A stretch of 58,878 nucleotides of DNA from Chara braunii (Eukaryota > Streptophyta > Charophyceae > Charales > Characeae): the NCBI GenBank assembly GCA_003427395.1, contig BFEA01000075.1:1749782-1808659 (forward strand), read 5' to 3'. Below the pieces are notes generated by a model. The model saw only the letters and a program-made list of their open reading frames with translations, was not told the origin of the DNA and made no database searches. A program made the position numbers and the translations under genes. Positions 44,311 through 56,380 of this stretch are shown here, in pieces. Numbering within the stretch: position 1 is the first letter of the stretch; each line of letters opens with the position of its first letter.

Positions 44311-45648
44311 TGGGTTGCGACATCAGTGTTAGCCATAGCTGATCCCTTTCTTGTCTCTGTCAACATTTTTCGGGTGACAGGAGGAGGATTTTTTTTCTTC
44401 GTTCAAACTAGTGCTCGTTTTCCCACCAACTTGCCTTACTATTACCAGCATCGTCACGTGTCGGTTACGATACCAACCCCGCGCCCTGTTCTGAATGATA
44501 AATTGTGCGGAATAGGCATTGAAAGAACAACAAAATCGGGTGTGCCAAGGATTTTTTAGAATACTTAGTATGGGGTCATAGACGAAACTGAAAGCCCTCC
44601 CGTGATTCCAGTTCTAGTAAGAAGGAACCATAGTTGCACGGGAAAGAAATGGCGCAAATGTTCGCCTAATCCAAAAAATATCTCTTAACCTCTATGCGGT
44701 CTACTCGTCGGCTTTTCGAACGGAAAGGCGGGGGTATGCACTTTGGATCTTGTTTTCAAATAAAATCCCAGCGCCGCTCAATACAGAGTTCAAAATCTGA
44801 CGTGGACGGCCTCAGCCGGGTTGCAGTTTTCTGGTGTTCGTCTTCACCACGTGTCCGGTGGCGGAACCCTTTTTCTCGATAACGCTCGGTGTTGTGACAA
44901 TTGCTAGACAGAGTGTTGGGCCAATGGAGAGCTACTGTCGTCCCCAGGATAATAATCACTTCGTTGAAAGGCAATAATAAAGAGTACGGGGGAAAGTGGG
45001 TATCAATATTGATAAAACCTGTGCCCACGAATCCCAAAGACCTTGTTTCGAGAGAAAAATAATAGTATCTGTCGATCTTGGCAACCAGTTCCTGCACGTC
45101 TCACGCACATACATGTGTCCTTTGCTCGTTGTATAGGAACGGTTGTGATGAGGATACGGGAAGTCGGCAGCCGGTCGGATCGTGACAATTGGTCCACATG
45201 GCATAAACAAAAATTGATCACGTAAGTTCACTCAAAAAGTTATTCAATCAAATAAGTAATCAATCGCAATACTACGTGCTCTATTGCCCTTTCATCCATT
45301 AGGCAAGCCAGTCCAAGGAAATAAGGGCTCAATCTAGTCAAGACGACAATCATCATTCATTGATTGAGTGGTGAGCATGCATTTGCCTGATCTCAACAGA
45401 ATCTCAGCTTAGTTAGCCCAATCGATGCATATATGTGACATATCTCATACACACGAATCTTCGGTTCTTGAGGGACACATCAAAATAAAAAAAAGTTAAA
45501 AAAACACGATAAGGTCTCCCGAATTAACTAGTCCCTTGAGTTTATCGACGCTCGTTCGTGCGAGATTCGATTGAATTCAACAGAGACGAACGAGGCCAAT
45601 GAAGCATTAGGTCATTCTGGCATCCAATTGGTAGATAAAAGCAAAAAG

Positions 45649-45703
<55 letters not shown>

Positions 45704-46326
45704 ACTTTGATCATACAGACAACCTTAAGGGGGACAACAACCGGCTATTTGCCGAGGTCTCAACTTTCAAAAACCAAAAGAAGAACAACTGAAAATCAAA
45801 GCCCACCGGCCCTCTGCTCTCTGATAATGGCCCCTGGCTATACAACCACTCATACACACCCACACCCACATCCTTCTTACTAAGGTACTGACGATCCCGG
45901 TCGCCACGTACCACCCTCCATACCACAACGATCGTCCCCCCCCCAACTGCAGCTTTTGCACCTACTTGCCTAGATCCCGCTGTTCGTTGTGGCCACCTCA
46001 TGCGAAACCTTCCATACATTGCAGTCAACTCGTCGGGACTTTTCGACTCGCTACTTGTACATCACCTAGCCACAACGTCCCTGAAGCTGACAAATGGGTT
46101 GAGAGAGAGATTTTCGGAATCGCTTACGTGTTTATAATTGAAGTTCTGACGAGAGAGATTGGACATGGGAGAGAATTGGGCGGAGGTAGGAGGGGGTGAA
46201 GCGGGAGTTTGGGGTAATTTCCCAAGGAAAGTCATATTGATCCCCTTGAGTCTTTTACATCCAATCATATTACGGCGTGAGGGAAGTATTCTCCATATAC
46301 GATGTCGCCTGCAACCAAAAAAATTC
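44311..46326. other. No gene recognised
   Basis: Expected to hold the 5' leader and LTR of the minus-strand Ty3/gypsy element, but no boundary is clear; TTGGTATCGTAACC on the minus strand (about 44,467-44,480) is a poor primer-site candidate. Includes a (GA)n tract at 45,652-45,699. Open stretches are short and unconserved. Confidence 0.5.
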
Positions 46327-46621
46327 TCAAAATTAAACAATCATTCTATAGTAAAATTGCATTCTAAATTCTGAATTTTCATTCCATCTTAAAAAATGTC
46401 ATTTCAATTTTAAAATTTCTTGTCTTACTTGAAAACTTTCATTCCAAGAATGAGGTATCCCTTCTTATTTGAACTGCATGCTAGAGATGGAATGAAAGTC
46501 TGGATGAGTTCATGAAATATTTTAATTGGACAATCATTCTATATAAGGATTTTTAGTCATAAATAGGTTAATCCAATCTAAATTATAAGGTATTTGTTAT
46601 AGTAGAATGAAAGTTTAATGG
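46327..46621. mobile_element. Half copy of the foldback MITE
   Basis: Closely matches 27,277-27,567 (left flank, left arm AGATGGAATGAAAGTCTGGA and centre), then stops at GAAAGTTTAAT, exactly where the right inverted arm should begin. The second arm is absent. Confidence 0.85.
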
Positions 46622-48089
46622 AAGAGGGGTTGGAAAACAGTTACGTGTGAAGGAGAAAAGGCACAAAGAGGAGAAGGGTGAAGATGGCATGGGTCATAGC
46701 GCTGTCGGACGCAACGGCCCCCCTCGCATCAAAGCGCATAAGGGGGACCTTCCGACCGCATCACGCATGAGTTTGATATTTTTGTTTTAGAGTCGGAACG
46801 TTTCCCCCGAGATTCATCAAGGTGAATGATGGGGTTCGCCGCTCTAGCCGGGTGCGTCGGTCATACTTCTCGCGTTCCCCCACGACAGGTCAGGGTCCCG
46901 CAAGACACAACTCGTCTTCCCTGAAGAGCTGTCAAAACACCGACAGATACCTTTGTAAGGGTTTCTGCCCCGACAGTGCGAAGCGGGGAAGCTTGCATGC
47001 ATGGCACCAGTGGAGAAAGGAAAAAAGGCACCGAAATAGTTACGTTTCATCCATCCTGGTTTTAAAACTACTTCAAGATTGAAAAATTCAAACGCAATAT
47101 GAGGGCGCAAAAATTCTACGTCTTTCTAGCTTCCTGGTGAAAATTCATAAATTTTCAAGGGCGGGTGCGGGAACATCCATTTTCGAGAAAGGACACGTCA
47201 ATGGGAGGAACACCTGTATTTCTTGGAGTTCCCATCTGCCAAACAAAATTCCTAGCGCGCTCGCTAAGGCTCGCATAATCCCTAGGTAGATGCATGGATC
47301 GCTGAAAAGAAATCGCAAAGAAGTCGAAAAAGAAAAACATTGTTTTAGTCGTGTGAGGGCCTGGTTGGCCTGCAATTCCATGCATTAAGGTGATAGCAAA
47401 AGGAGGGGTTCCCCAAAAGCCCAAGAGAGTGCCGAAGATTAGGAACAACAAAAACTGAGGGCTGCAGAAGAACGTTTGGGTATAAAAGTTGGTACGTCAC
47501 AAGCCGACGTGATACAATTTATCTTCCTTTCTCGGAGAGATCCAAGAGGCCGAGCCCTTGAAGAATGAGGTGGGAAAACGAAAAAGAAAGGGAGGGATGG
47601 AGCAAACTTGAGTGGTACCCATTGTGGTGTGTGGTGGTAAGGCATAGTCACAACTCAAGGGAATGACCAAGGTGCAAATATGAGGATTCTAAGCAGATTT
47701 AGATTTGTATTTTGAGGGTTAGGATCATATCAGACTTCTTTGGAGATTATTATGGTTTGAACCTAGAGGTAAGAAGGGGGTTATTGTTTTCAAATGTAAA
47801 TGGGTGGTTGAGACCTTCTGTGGAATGCTCGATCTGGGATCGTGTCCCATTTGCAGAGGTTTAGTTCATATTTCGAATATTTTCCAACATGGTCGCAGAG
47901 GGGCCATGAGATTTTCAAATCGGGATGCAGGGACCCATGCATACTCGAAGCCAGGACCAAACCTCCCCAAGTGGGGCACCAGCCCGGGGGCTATCGTCTT
48001 TGTTAAACACTCATCGGGAACGAGAAATCGACAAGGACGTGCTCGTTCCACCTATCCTCTGGGCCAATCTGGAAAAAAAAAAGTGAAAA
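46622..48089. other. No gene recognised
   Basis: GC-richer than the region to the left. Open stretches on both strands are short and without recognisable motifs. A purine-rich block lies at 47,300-47,340. Confidence 0.5.
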
Positions 48090-48126
48090 CGCCACAAGGA
48101 GCTTTCCTTGTGGCGTCCTTGTGGCT
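48090..48126. repeat. Hairpin with adjoining direct repeat
   Basis: CGCCACAAGGA (48090-48100) and TCCTTGTGGCG (48105-48115) make a perfect 11-bp stem around GCTT. TCCTTGTGGCT follows immediately as a third, direct copy of the right arm. Confidence 0.9.
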
Positions 48127-48150
48127 CCAGCCAATTCTTCCTAATCTCCA

Positions 48151-48170
48151 AGGGACCTTCTGAGGTCCCT
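48151..48170. repeat. Perfect 8-bp hairpin
   Basis: AGGGACCT (48151-48158) pairs with AGGTCCCT (48163-48170) around TCTG, 25 bp after the previous hairpin. It may be a transposon end or a transcription-related hairpin; no further support. Confidence 0.8.
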
Positions 48171-48894
48171 CGGAGCACAAAGAACCGCAATATTCGGAGC
48201 ATCGAAGGCTTTCGCTGTCGTTAAGTTTTGGTTTGTGGGTGGTCCAGACGTGGTATATCTGCCGGCGGCATGGACATCCCCACCCTGCTACGACTGTGGG
48301 GTACCCCAACGACTCCAAACGGTCACCGTCATCGGTCGGCCTCCGTTCGCTGGAACCAACGTCCCCGCCACGCCTCATCCAGACTTCCGCGGTCGTTTAA
48401 CGCCGGCAACGGTCGAGAATTCGAATTTTTATTCACGGCGGTGTCTTGTATCCATGGGCTACGTTCGTGCACGATCGTTGCTCTCCCCCGCTTGTCATCG
48501 CATGTTGCACGCCCTCGTGGAGTGCCGCGTACATTTGCCCACCGCGCCATCGTGTAGTGAACATGTGCGACGCTGCTGTCGGGTTGTCGCCTTGTCCGCC
48601 GACCCTTCATGGGGGACCTGCACCAGAGCCTCCCTCTTTCGCCCCTCATATTTGTGTTGCTTGTCGTCGTTGTCTTCTTCCACGTTTGTTTTCTCGACCG
48701 ACTTCCAGGTGCTGCACAATGCACGCAAGAGAAGGTCGTCGAAGAACGGCGTCGGAATGGACCGTAGATTGACGAATGTCAGAGCTGCATGCCCGTCACC
48801 CGCAGGCACGTCACCAACAAGCACGATTGCGGGATCAAGCAGTCGACCACGCTCTGCGGGGTGTGCAGGGAAGATAGCATATGACCCCTCACTG

Positions 48895-49800
48895 TACATA
48901 CACCTGTCTTCGCATCAGATTCCTCTGCTGCCGAGTGATGATGATCGCGAAGACGCCAGGCCGTCCGATGTACCGTTGGGCAGTGGTCAGACACAGGATT
49001 GGGCGGTGAGCCAGTCCTTTGGTGGGAGGCCGGCGGAGGCGCCATGGTCTTACACGTCGCTGTTAAACCAGGGTTTGTGCGATGACGACGCAAATGCAGA
49101 TGTCGATCTGAGCTTCTAGTTGTCCAGCGGTAGTGGGGCGGCTGCGACACACACTCGCCTCGTTAATCCCCATCCTGGCGGGGATTTCGTGGAGCAGACG
49201 CGGGTGAGGGTTGGGCAAAGTCGAGGCGGACGGAAGACGGGGCCGGGTGGCGACGGTAGGGATGCATGTGAACAGTTGATGAAGGATGAGGGAGGAGGCA
49301 GTCTTGATCCTCGTCCGAATTGGATGCAACCATCGCCAGGGGCGGGCACTGGGCAGCGAATCAGGGAGTGCACGACGATTTGAGGTCGGCGAGGAGATAG
49401 CAGCGGCCGCTACGCCGAAGAAACGTAGGGGTCGTCAGGTCTGGGCCGAAGTTAGGCAGGCCATGCGGCAGGGTGGGACCGAGTGTATAGAGAAAGGAGT
49501 GCACATGGACGACAATGGCGACGGAGTGGAGTCGGCGGAGCAAGAAAGGCAGGCTGTGACGATGGTGACGGTGACGAGCAGTATAACTCGAATGACCTCC
49601 CCTATATCCGGGCCGGTGGGGAGGAGGGTCATGGGTGGGAAGGTGAGCCAGAGGAAGGGATCAGCGCAGAGGAGTCGGTGGGCGAAGAAAGAGGTCGATG
49701 ACACATGTGGTAGCGATGGCGACTCCACTTTAAATTTTTGGATTGTCGGAGACACGATTACCCTCGTCCGGGCGAAAGAGGACCATCTTTGTCAATAGCA
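48895..49800 (+). pseudogene. SANT/Myb-like protein fragment of PIF/Harbinger type
   Basis: Plus-strand pieces read LLPSDDDREDARPSDVPLGS, then WSYTSLLNQGLCDDD, a Gly/Arg-rich region in another frame, a basic KKRRGRQ stretch, and finally FWIVGDTITLVRAKEDHL. The last resembles the start of the trihelix/SANT-like DNA-binding domain found in the second protein of PIF/Harbinger transposons (W..D....LV.AK.....). The domain is cut off after its first helix. Several frameshifts are present. It converges with the Harbinger transposase on the other strand (53.9-55.2 kb). Assignment rests on recognising the family style and should be confirmed. Confidence 0.5.
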
Positions 49801-50689
49801 TCCTTCGGGGCGATGGCCTGACAACCGCGTCTTTTGTTTGTCTGGGTACACATGCCATGTGGGAAGATAGTTCATTCCGAAAGTTGTGCTTTGCACTAGA
49901 ACAAGGTGTTAAAAAAAAACTCGCATACTACGTTCCCGATGGCCGACAAATCAAGGGACAGCAGACACAAAATGCAAAAATCAAACACCAAAGATGATGA
50001 AACAACATGAATATCAAACGACATTCGCTTGTGGCGGTCGGACTGATGACCTGCGCGACATGGCTATCATCATCGAAAAGACATCGACGGGTCTCCAATC
50101 AAGGGACAACCGATATTGACCCCATGTTGGGGGATGTTTGGTGGGTTGCGGGGTGGATTGTGGAGAGAAGGGTTGCAGTTCATGGGGGGTGTGGAGATTG
50201 GTGTTTCAGGTCCTCGTCTTCCAAGTGAACGCACTTGTCTTGGGGGTGGGGTGGGCAGGGGGGGGGGGAGAGGAGGGACCATGGATTGGACGATCCGATG
50301 GGCGAATGCACATGCCCGTAAGGATGAGCAGTGTTGTGTCACCTGTCCACGTGGCCAGACCTGTCATCGTTCATTTTTAGGGTGGTCCACCTGTCAGTGA
50401 GACGTTTACACAGAACGTGCGCATCCCCACCTATAAATGTGTTGCGTGAAATTGCGTCTGCCGGCAGTATACATTCCCGGACGTGCTTTCACCGCGTGGA
50501 CAACGACCCACACATCTTTCTCCACGTTCAACACCGATCCACTCCGTCGTGTGCTGTGTGTTGTGCGCTGCTGTGTTGCCCATCCTTCGCAGTCGCCTGT
50601 GTTCGGCCCCAAAAATCGTCCTTACACGTTCGTCTCTAGGCGCCCAGGTATCGCTGCCGCCTTTCATCTCGCCCGTGGCACCACGCATC
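49801..50689. other. No gene recognised
   Basis: Interrupts the plus-strand fragments. Includes a G-rich stretch (50,120-50,280) with a G run at about 50,259-50,267. It could be an insertion, but no terminal repeats were found. Confidence 0.5.
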
Positions 50690-52350
50690 TTTCACTTCCA
50701 TGATCTTTCAGCCACGTTCCTCAGCACCCCGCCAGCGATCGTGGACACTGGTTATCTCACCTGCGTCGTCTGCATTGCGCCACGTAGATCGTCCCGCTAC
50801 TTTGACGTCGTCTGTCGGGGTTGTTCGTTCGAAGAGGCCTGCGGAAGGAATGCCCCCGCAAGGATACGGCCGTGGGAAGAGGCGGGATATGGCCAGCAGA
50901 GAAACAAGAGGGTCTTCCTATGGGGGTCAGCGACATGTGCCCAAGGTAAAGGGGGGTCGTATGGACGAAGCTTCAAGCAGCACGTCTCAGTTGGGAGTGG
51001 AGGGGTGGGTTGGATCAGAGAAGGGCGACAAAAACGACATCTTCACTAAAGAAGACGATACACAGGTAGCGAACGTGGCAGTCGTGCAAAGCATGCGGCA
51101 TTCTGCGAATGTCGACCAGCGTGCTGGGAGATCGAGGGCGACGTCGCCGCCCGTACCGCAGGAGAGTCGTGGGCGCGTTTGGTAGGCTGAGAAGGAGCCT
51201 GCCATCGAAGTCAACATCACAAAATAACATCAAGCAGGAGATCTTCAGCCATGTGTCGGCGCTGCCGCAACATTGTGGATATTTGCAGGATCTGGCGAAC
51301 ATCAGTCTGCAACATGGCAACCGATCACACTTGCGACGCCACAACAACGTCGGCCTGCTGATGTGGGAGGATCAGTCTGACACGGCAGTGGGGCTGAAGT
51401 CTATCAAGGTGCACGCGCAGTTGGGGGGGACATCAACACGGCCTGGGGAACAGGTGGTTCGCGCGTCGTCGCCCCGGCTGCGCGCGAGAGGGAGGAGCCA
51501 AAGAGAGAAAGGGAGGTGGTGCGAGGCGAGAACAGAAACGAATGGGAGGATGATAAGTCGCTGTTGAGCAGGGTTTAGTCGGGAGCCGTCGGCCCAATCC
51601 TGGTTGACCGTTCCAAGCTTTGGGTCGACGACAAAGCGTTTTGGACTGGTGGGGAAGATCGACCACTGTACAACCTTGTACATGACACGCGGGAGTACTT
51701 TGTCGCCGTCGCAAGCGGTGTCGAACTGTCTGAAGTGCCTCAGAGCGTCGTCATGCCTAAGTCAGGCATCACCCAAATCAGTATAGCGGATCCCACACAG
51801 CTGCAGCAAGCCATCAGACGTGTGACGACGGTGGAGAATGTGGTTTTATGCATACTCCATGGTTGGTGTTCAAGTCGGGAAACCGCTAGAGGGGATACAC
51901 TCTCAATTTCCAGTACATGCTGAAGTCCATGACAACGGACATTGCCAAGTGATGTCGCACGGCGAGGAGTGGACCAACGTCGTCAGCGCAGCTGTATGTC
52001 GCCACACGATCGACCTCGGCATAGACCTGCCTTTATGGTTCTTGGGGGTTGACATCGAGGAGAAGCCAGACGACGACGACAAGGTGGCGTACCAAGAATC
52101 CACAATAATGCGCATCGTGCATGCATTTGGTGATGTTGTCGACACCGGCCAAACTCTGGACGCCGAATCCACCTCTTACGATCGCCTTTTAGGACTTGTG
52201 GACTGCTTCAGGCTACTCATCGTGGCGAGTATGTGGTTGATGCGCATGGCGGAAGATGATTTGCGGTCCCACTATGAGGCATTCTACTTCGTGAACCTCA
52301 TAGCGTCGATGATAGCGAAGCCGACGTTAGTAGCTTCGATGCATCGCTGA
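50690..52350 (+). pseudogene. Large unknown plus-strand protein, broken into at least four frames
   Basis: Pieces follow one another in order. Basic head KRPAEGMPPQGYGRGKRRDM in 50,700-51,185. A stretch with ALPQHCGYLQDLANISLQHG up to 51,567. An open stretch 51,599-51,899 with SKLWVDDKAFW, DTREYFVAVASGVELSEVPQ and TTVENVVLCILHGW. Then 51,838-52,350 with GIDLPLWFLGVDI, DAESTSYDRLLGLVDCFRLL and HYEAFYFVNLIASMIAKP. The frame switches (about 51,190, 51,570-51,600 and 51,900) join naturally, suggesting one ancestral protein of about 500 residues. No domain recognised. It looks like an element-linked or lineage-specific multicopy protein, possibly DNA-associated given the basic start; that is inference. 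Confidence 0.5.
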
Positions 52351-52524
52351 TTCGACGACAGACGATCCGTCATCAACGCCGCAAACATCGTGACGAAGAG
52401 GCTTGGGAAAACCAACGTCACCTTGGGACAACATCCCAACTAAATCTTGGACTGGGCAGCATGCGGCGTTCGATTCACTTACGATGCAAGCATTTGCGGG
52501 TCGGATGACACGAGGAAGAGGGAT

Positions 52525-52700
52525 TGGCTGGGGACGGGCTTGTCACTCTTATCTGACAACAACATTGTTGGGTTGCCGGGGTGGTAGTAACGGGTTTGTC
52601 ACTCCTATGTGGATGTTGTTGTCCTCGCCTATGTGATGTGCTGGGTGCTGGGGTGGTAGTAACGGGTTTGTCACTCTGTGTCTTCTGTGTTGTAATCACC
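52525..52700. repeat. 74-bp-spaced repeat GGTAGTAACGGGTTTGTCAC
   Basis: GGGGTGGTAGTAACGGGTTT plus GTCACTC occurs at about 52,578 and 52,652. A partial copy (GGGGACGGGCTTGTCACTC) is at about 52,531. It lies in the intergenic space between the convergent plus and minus frames. Confidence 0.8.
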
Positions 52701-53929
52701 ACGTGTGAGTATTCACGAACGAAAGACGAAGGGCGCGTGATATTGCGAATTACTGGATCTTGTAATTGAATATCCCAATTGTTATGTTTTCTCTACAATT
52801 TTTTTCCTTGAATGCTTTGCATCGGTGACGAAAGTGTGGATTTCGATTTGCACATGCACTCATTTTTTTTCCCCCTTCATTTTTTGCTTCCAATTTGTCT
52901 TTCATGAGCTCTCACCGTCAACAATATTTCACGTCGAGTCTCAAACAAGGGTTCATTGGATGTGTTATGTGAAAATAAAGAATCGCGCACCTCCTCCTCA
53001 ACGTTTGCATGCACTAGTGTGAGACGACCATTTCATTTCCATGGATTGTTGCTGACCTGAATGACAGGGCACTGAAATCCTCATAAGGGGGTTATAATCT
53101 CGCTTGATGCGAGGCGGACGATCACATTCAAACGAAACGGATGAAGAAGGGAGTATAAACGTCGGAGACCACATTCGTTGTCTTATTTTCGAAAAACACA
53201 ACAAACATAAAAGAAAAAGATTCGTTATTGGACATGACAACAACATCATTATTTCATAGGGCGATGTGACGCCTCATGCAAGTGTGAATACCGAGGGAAA
53301 ATTAACACGACGAACATATAAAAAATTTTGGCTCTTCTTTCAATCTTTTAACAATCGACGTGTACATAACCACAAACTCACAACACCACCAACACGATTG
53401 CGTCATTTTGTCCACCATAACGCAACGTGCCGAACCCGACTAGTACATCATGCAAGCGGTGTTTGAATGTGCACAACCACACAGCAGCTACCCATCAGCC
53501 GTGTTCTAACCCAGCCGACAAGATCGCCCCGATAACCCCCCCCCAAACCCCCGTCCCCCACCCCACACCCCACACCCTGGGCACTACCACACAAACGACC
53601 GTCGACAGAGAAACAAAACCACAAGGAACTGCAACACTCTGCTACATCTATGAAGTCGACGCTGTCGCACTCACTGCATTCCAGAAACCGCGCACATTCA
53701 CTGTCGAACGTACCTTGGACGACGGGTCGAAATACCTGGACGAAACCATTGCTAGGGCGGCGTTTGCAGAAGAGCCAATCAGGCGCGCACAGACACAACG
53801 TAGTCCGTCACAAGAAAGATCGACGCAAGGCTGCACAATCACCTCGTATAGGTGTACGTCAAAAATCGACAAAAGCGCACACAATCGTTGTGCATCATGC
53901 GGCGAGACGAAAACATAATCCACGTGCGC
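52701..53929. other. No gene recognised
   Basis: Between convergent fragments. 53,500-53,600 is C-rich (CCCC runs). The open minus-strand stretch 53,648-53,930 continues the transposase frame past its likely natural end but without recognisable motifs. Confidence 0.5.
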
Positions 53930-55210
53930 ACAACGACGACGTAGTCTACATGACGAACGCTTCGACCACGCCACATGATCACACAAAACCAAATAAAACG
54001 AAATCGCGCCGCGCACATGGAGGGCCAACTTGAATGCCTCGTATGCTGAAGTTACCATGGACACCGGCTGGAGGGGCCCTTGAATGACCAGGTCCACACA
54101 CCGCCTTACTCCATTCGTGTCCACCTCCCATATTACCAGATTGTCGTCGAAAGGGATGCCATTGTCGAGGAGAAGGTTATGCAGTATGCACATGACTGTG
54201 AACTGCTGTGGAAGAGCGTCCAAGTTCGTCTTGTGCGTCTGTATAAACAATCTCCACATTCCCTTCAGCCTGCCGAACCCCTCTCCACCGCTCCTCTCGC
54301 CACCTTCTGCTTGTTGTCAAAGCGCTCTGCATCACCGTCTTGATTTATGCCTCCGTCACGGTAGGGGGTATCCTTGATGTCGTGGCAGCTACCCGAGTAT
54401 CCCATGTGCACATCGAGGACACGCAAGTCCCGGTCGACGACAACCTGAGCGACGATGAAGAACCGTCTTTTCCTGTGGTTGTAGTTTTCGCTCGAGGCGT
54501 TGGCAGGCTTGTCCACCTAGATGTGAGTGAGTTTATGCACCCCTGGCAGTTGGGGAACTCTTTGTCTGCAAACGCCCGCAACAAGACGTGCTTCCTCAAC
54601 CTCGTTGGCCAGCTGATCTTGTCGCCATACACCCTCAACAGCGCAGCAATGACGTCACAGACAACAACAAGACTCGAGGCCCTGCCGATGCCGAAGTTGC
54701 AAGTGCTGCTCTCGTACGTCGGGCCGGAAGCCCACTTGTACAACACGTATGCCACAATGTGGTCGGGCTGCAATGGCCCCCGGTAGAACGTCACTTGCCG
54801 CTGAAGATGAGGGGCACATGCCTCCGAGATCTCCCGAAACACACGTGGCGGCATTTGTAGCTTCTCCCGGAAGTAGTCATCAGTGGCGTTGTTGCACTGC
54901 CTGAGGTCTTCCCACGTGCCCCCCGTCCTTCGTTTTATCCACCATCTCGGCGTTACCGCGGAATGATCTCGCAACCCAACGCGTAGCACAACTCGATGAT
55001 CGCCTCAGAGTCTGTCGTCGCCACGTAATCGGGCCCGTCATCCACAACATCTGTCAGCATCATTCGTCTATGTGCTCGCATCTGCGCCTTCATTCGTCCC
55101 AGTGTCCTTTCCTGCTGACAACGACGAACGACAGTGGACACGGCCGTCGCCACAGCCGCACGCTCCAGCGGTGTCAACAGCGCACATCCAGACTCTCCGC
55201 CGCCATCCAT
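53930..55210 (-). pseudogene. PIF/Harbinger-type DDE transposase, inactivated
   Basis: Minus strand. The N-terminal part (55,210-54,953) ends TTDSEAIIELCYALGCEIIP; the next frame (54,989-54,517) carries PRWWIKRRTGGTWEDLRQ, DDYFREKLQMPPRVFREI and FPNCQGCINSLT. A third frame (54,516-54,265) has VDKPANASSENYNHRKRRFF, IVAQVVVDRDLRVLDVHMGY, SGSCHDI and ERFDNKQKVARGAVER. The end (54,259-54,080) is MWRLFIQTHKTNLDALPQQF and CILHNLLLDNGIPFDDNL. In this family the first catalytic Asp sits in GC(V/I)D; here it is Asn (GCIN, about 54,531-54,533). The region with the second Asp is deleted after SCHDI. At least two frameshifts and a stop are also present. The protein would have excised and inserted DNA with its SANT-like partner. 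Confidence 0.85.
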
Positions 55211-56380
55211 GGCCGCCTCGTCCTAAGCGACGACGTCTCTCCGCAGCTGCACCGATCCGATGGAAACGCGAACAGCTCACCCCCGCGCAGAGGTCCGCCA
55301 AGCCGCCGCCTTCCCGGGGATATCGTCATCCTCATGTCGACGCGTCCCACGGCGCACACGCCCCTCAGTACAACATCATCGGCGATGGCGAAACCCGCTG
55401 CGCATACGCACACGGAGCGGCAGCTGGACAAGGGTGACGCCTGCTGGTAAGCCCGCAACAGCACTGCACCGTCTTTGCACCGCCAGCCCAACGTCGATGC
55501 CGTCACCGAAGCCATGATTCAAATTCCAAATTTTGAAATGTACCCTTTACTGTTTTCGTTTTCTTCGACAGCGTGAGGCCCTTTCCCCCTGGACACCTTT
55601 GGACCACGCCACCCCCGACCACGGACACGCGACACCACAGCCGCATATTTCCGTACGAAAAAGGCCGCGGGCAGGCCACAAGGAGACGTCCTCGGAAGAC
55701 ATCCCCGAGGATGTGTGGAACTACACCGCAAAAAACCCTTACCGCAAAAAAAACTTGAGAGACGAGGAAATTTCCTTGTGACTCGAGGAACTCGTAAGGA
55801 CTGTCTAACGACAGCCCTATGTCCCACTTGTCACTGTTTAGTTCTGGTTTCGAGAGTATACATGGCTCCCTGCCATTCCATCTGAGAATCTCACGGCCAG
55901 TCTGACCACGCTGAAAAATGCACGAAACATAAAACTAAATTCCCGCTGGTGGGACATGGACCCTGGTTTCCCGCAGAAGCCGAGGCTGGGGCCGAAGCTG
56001 GATCATGGCCCCAGCATTTTACTGGGTAGAATTGTGAGGTCCGTGTGGTCGAGCCGAATCCTTCGTCAGTAAAACTGTGTTTTCTAAAAAAGCTCTTTAC
56101 AAAACGACAATCCATAAAAGGAAAAAAAGAGGGAAAAGAGGAAAAATAACGAAAGGAAATGGAATTCCCGCCGTCAATGACAGTGAGTACAACATGCCGC
56201 CGATTTTCCCCGTCAGTATGCGCCGCCGAAGTTCAGTTACTTCAGGGGGAAAAGAAAAAAGGAGGAACCCGATTCGTGCGCTGAATCCACAGTAACATTC
56301 ATGATCTTTCTACTGGATTTCTTCTCATCTTGTTCTCTTTGCGCAGATCTTTCCGCCATTATTTGCGAAAGCGGACTTGG
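55211..56380. other. No gene recognised
   Basis: GC-rich near the transposase start, then AT-richer. A short inverted pair CCTCGG/CCGAGG lies around 55,692-55,712. Harbinger terminal repeats and the expected 3-bp target duplication were looked for but not established. Confidence 0.5.

Noticed and set aside
44460-44485. Primer-binding site for the Ty3/gypsy element (minus strand TTGGTATCGTAACC)
   Set aside because: Only the first seven bases fit the usual Met-tRNA site and no LTR edge lies beside it.
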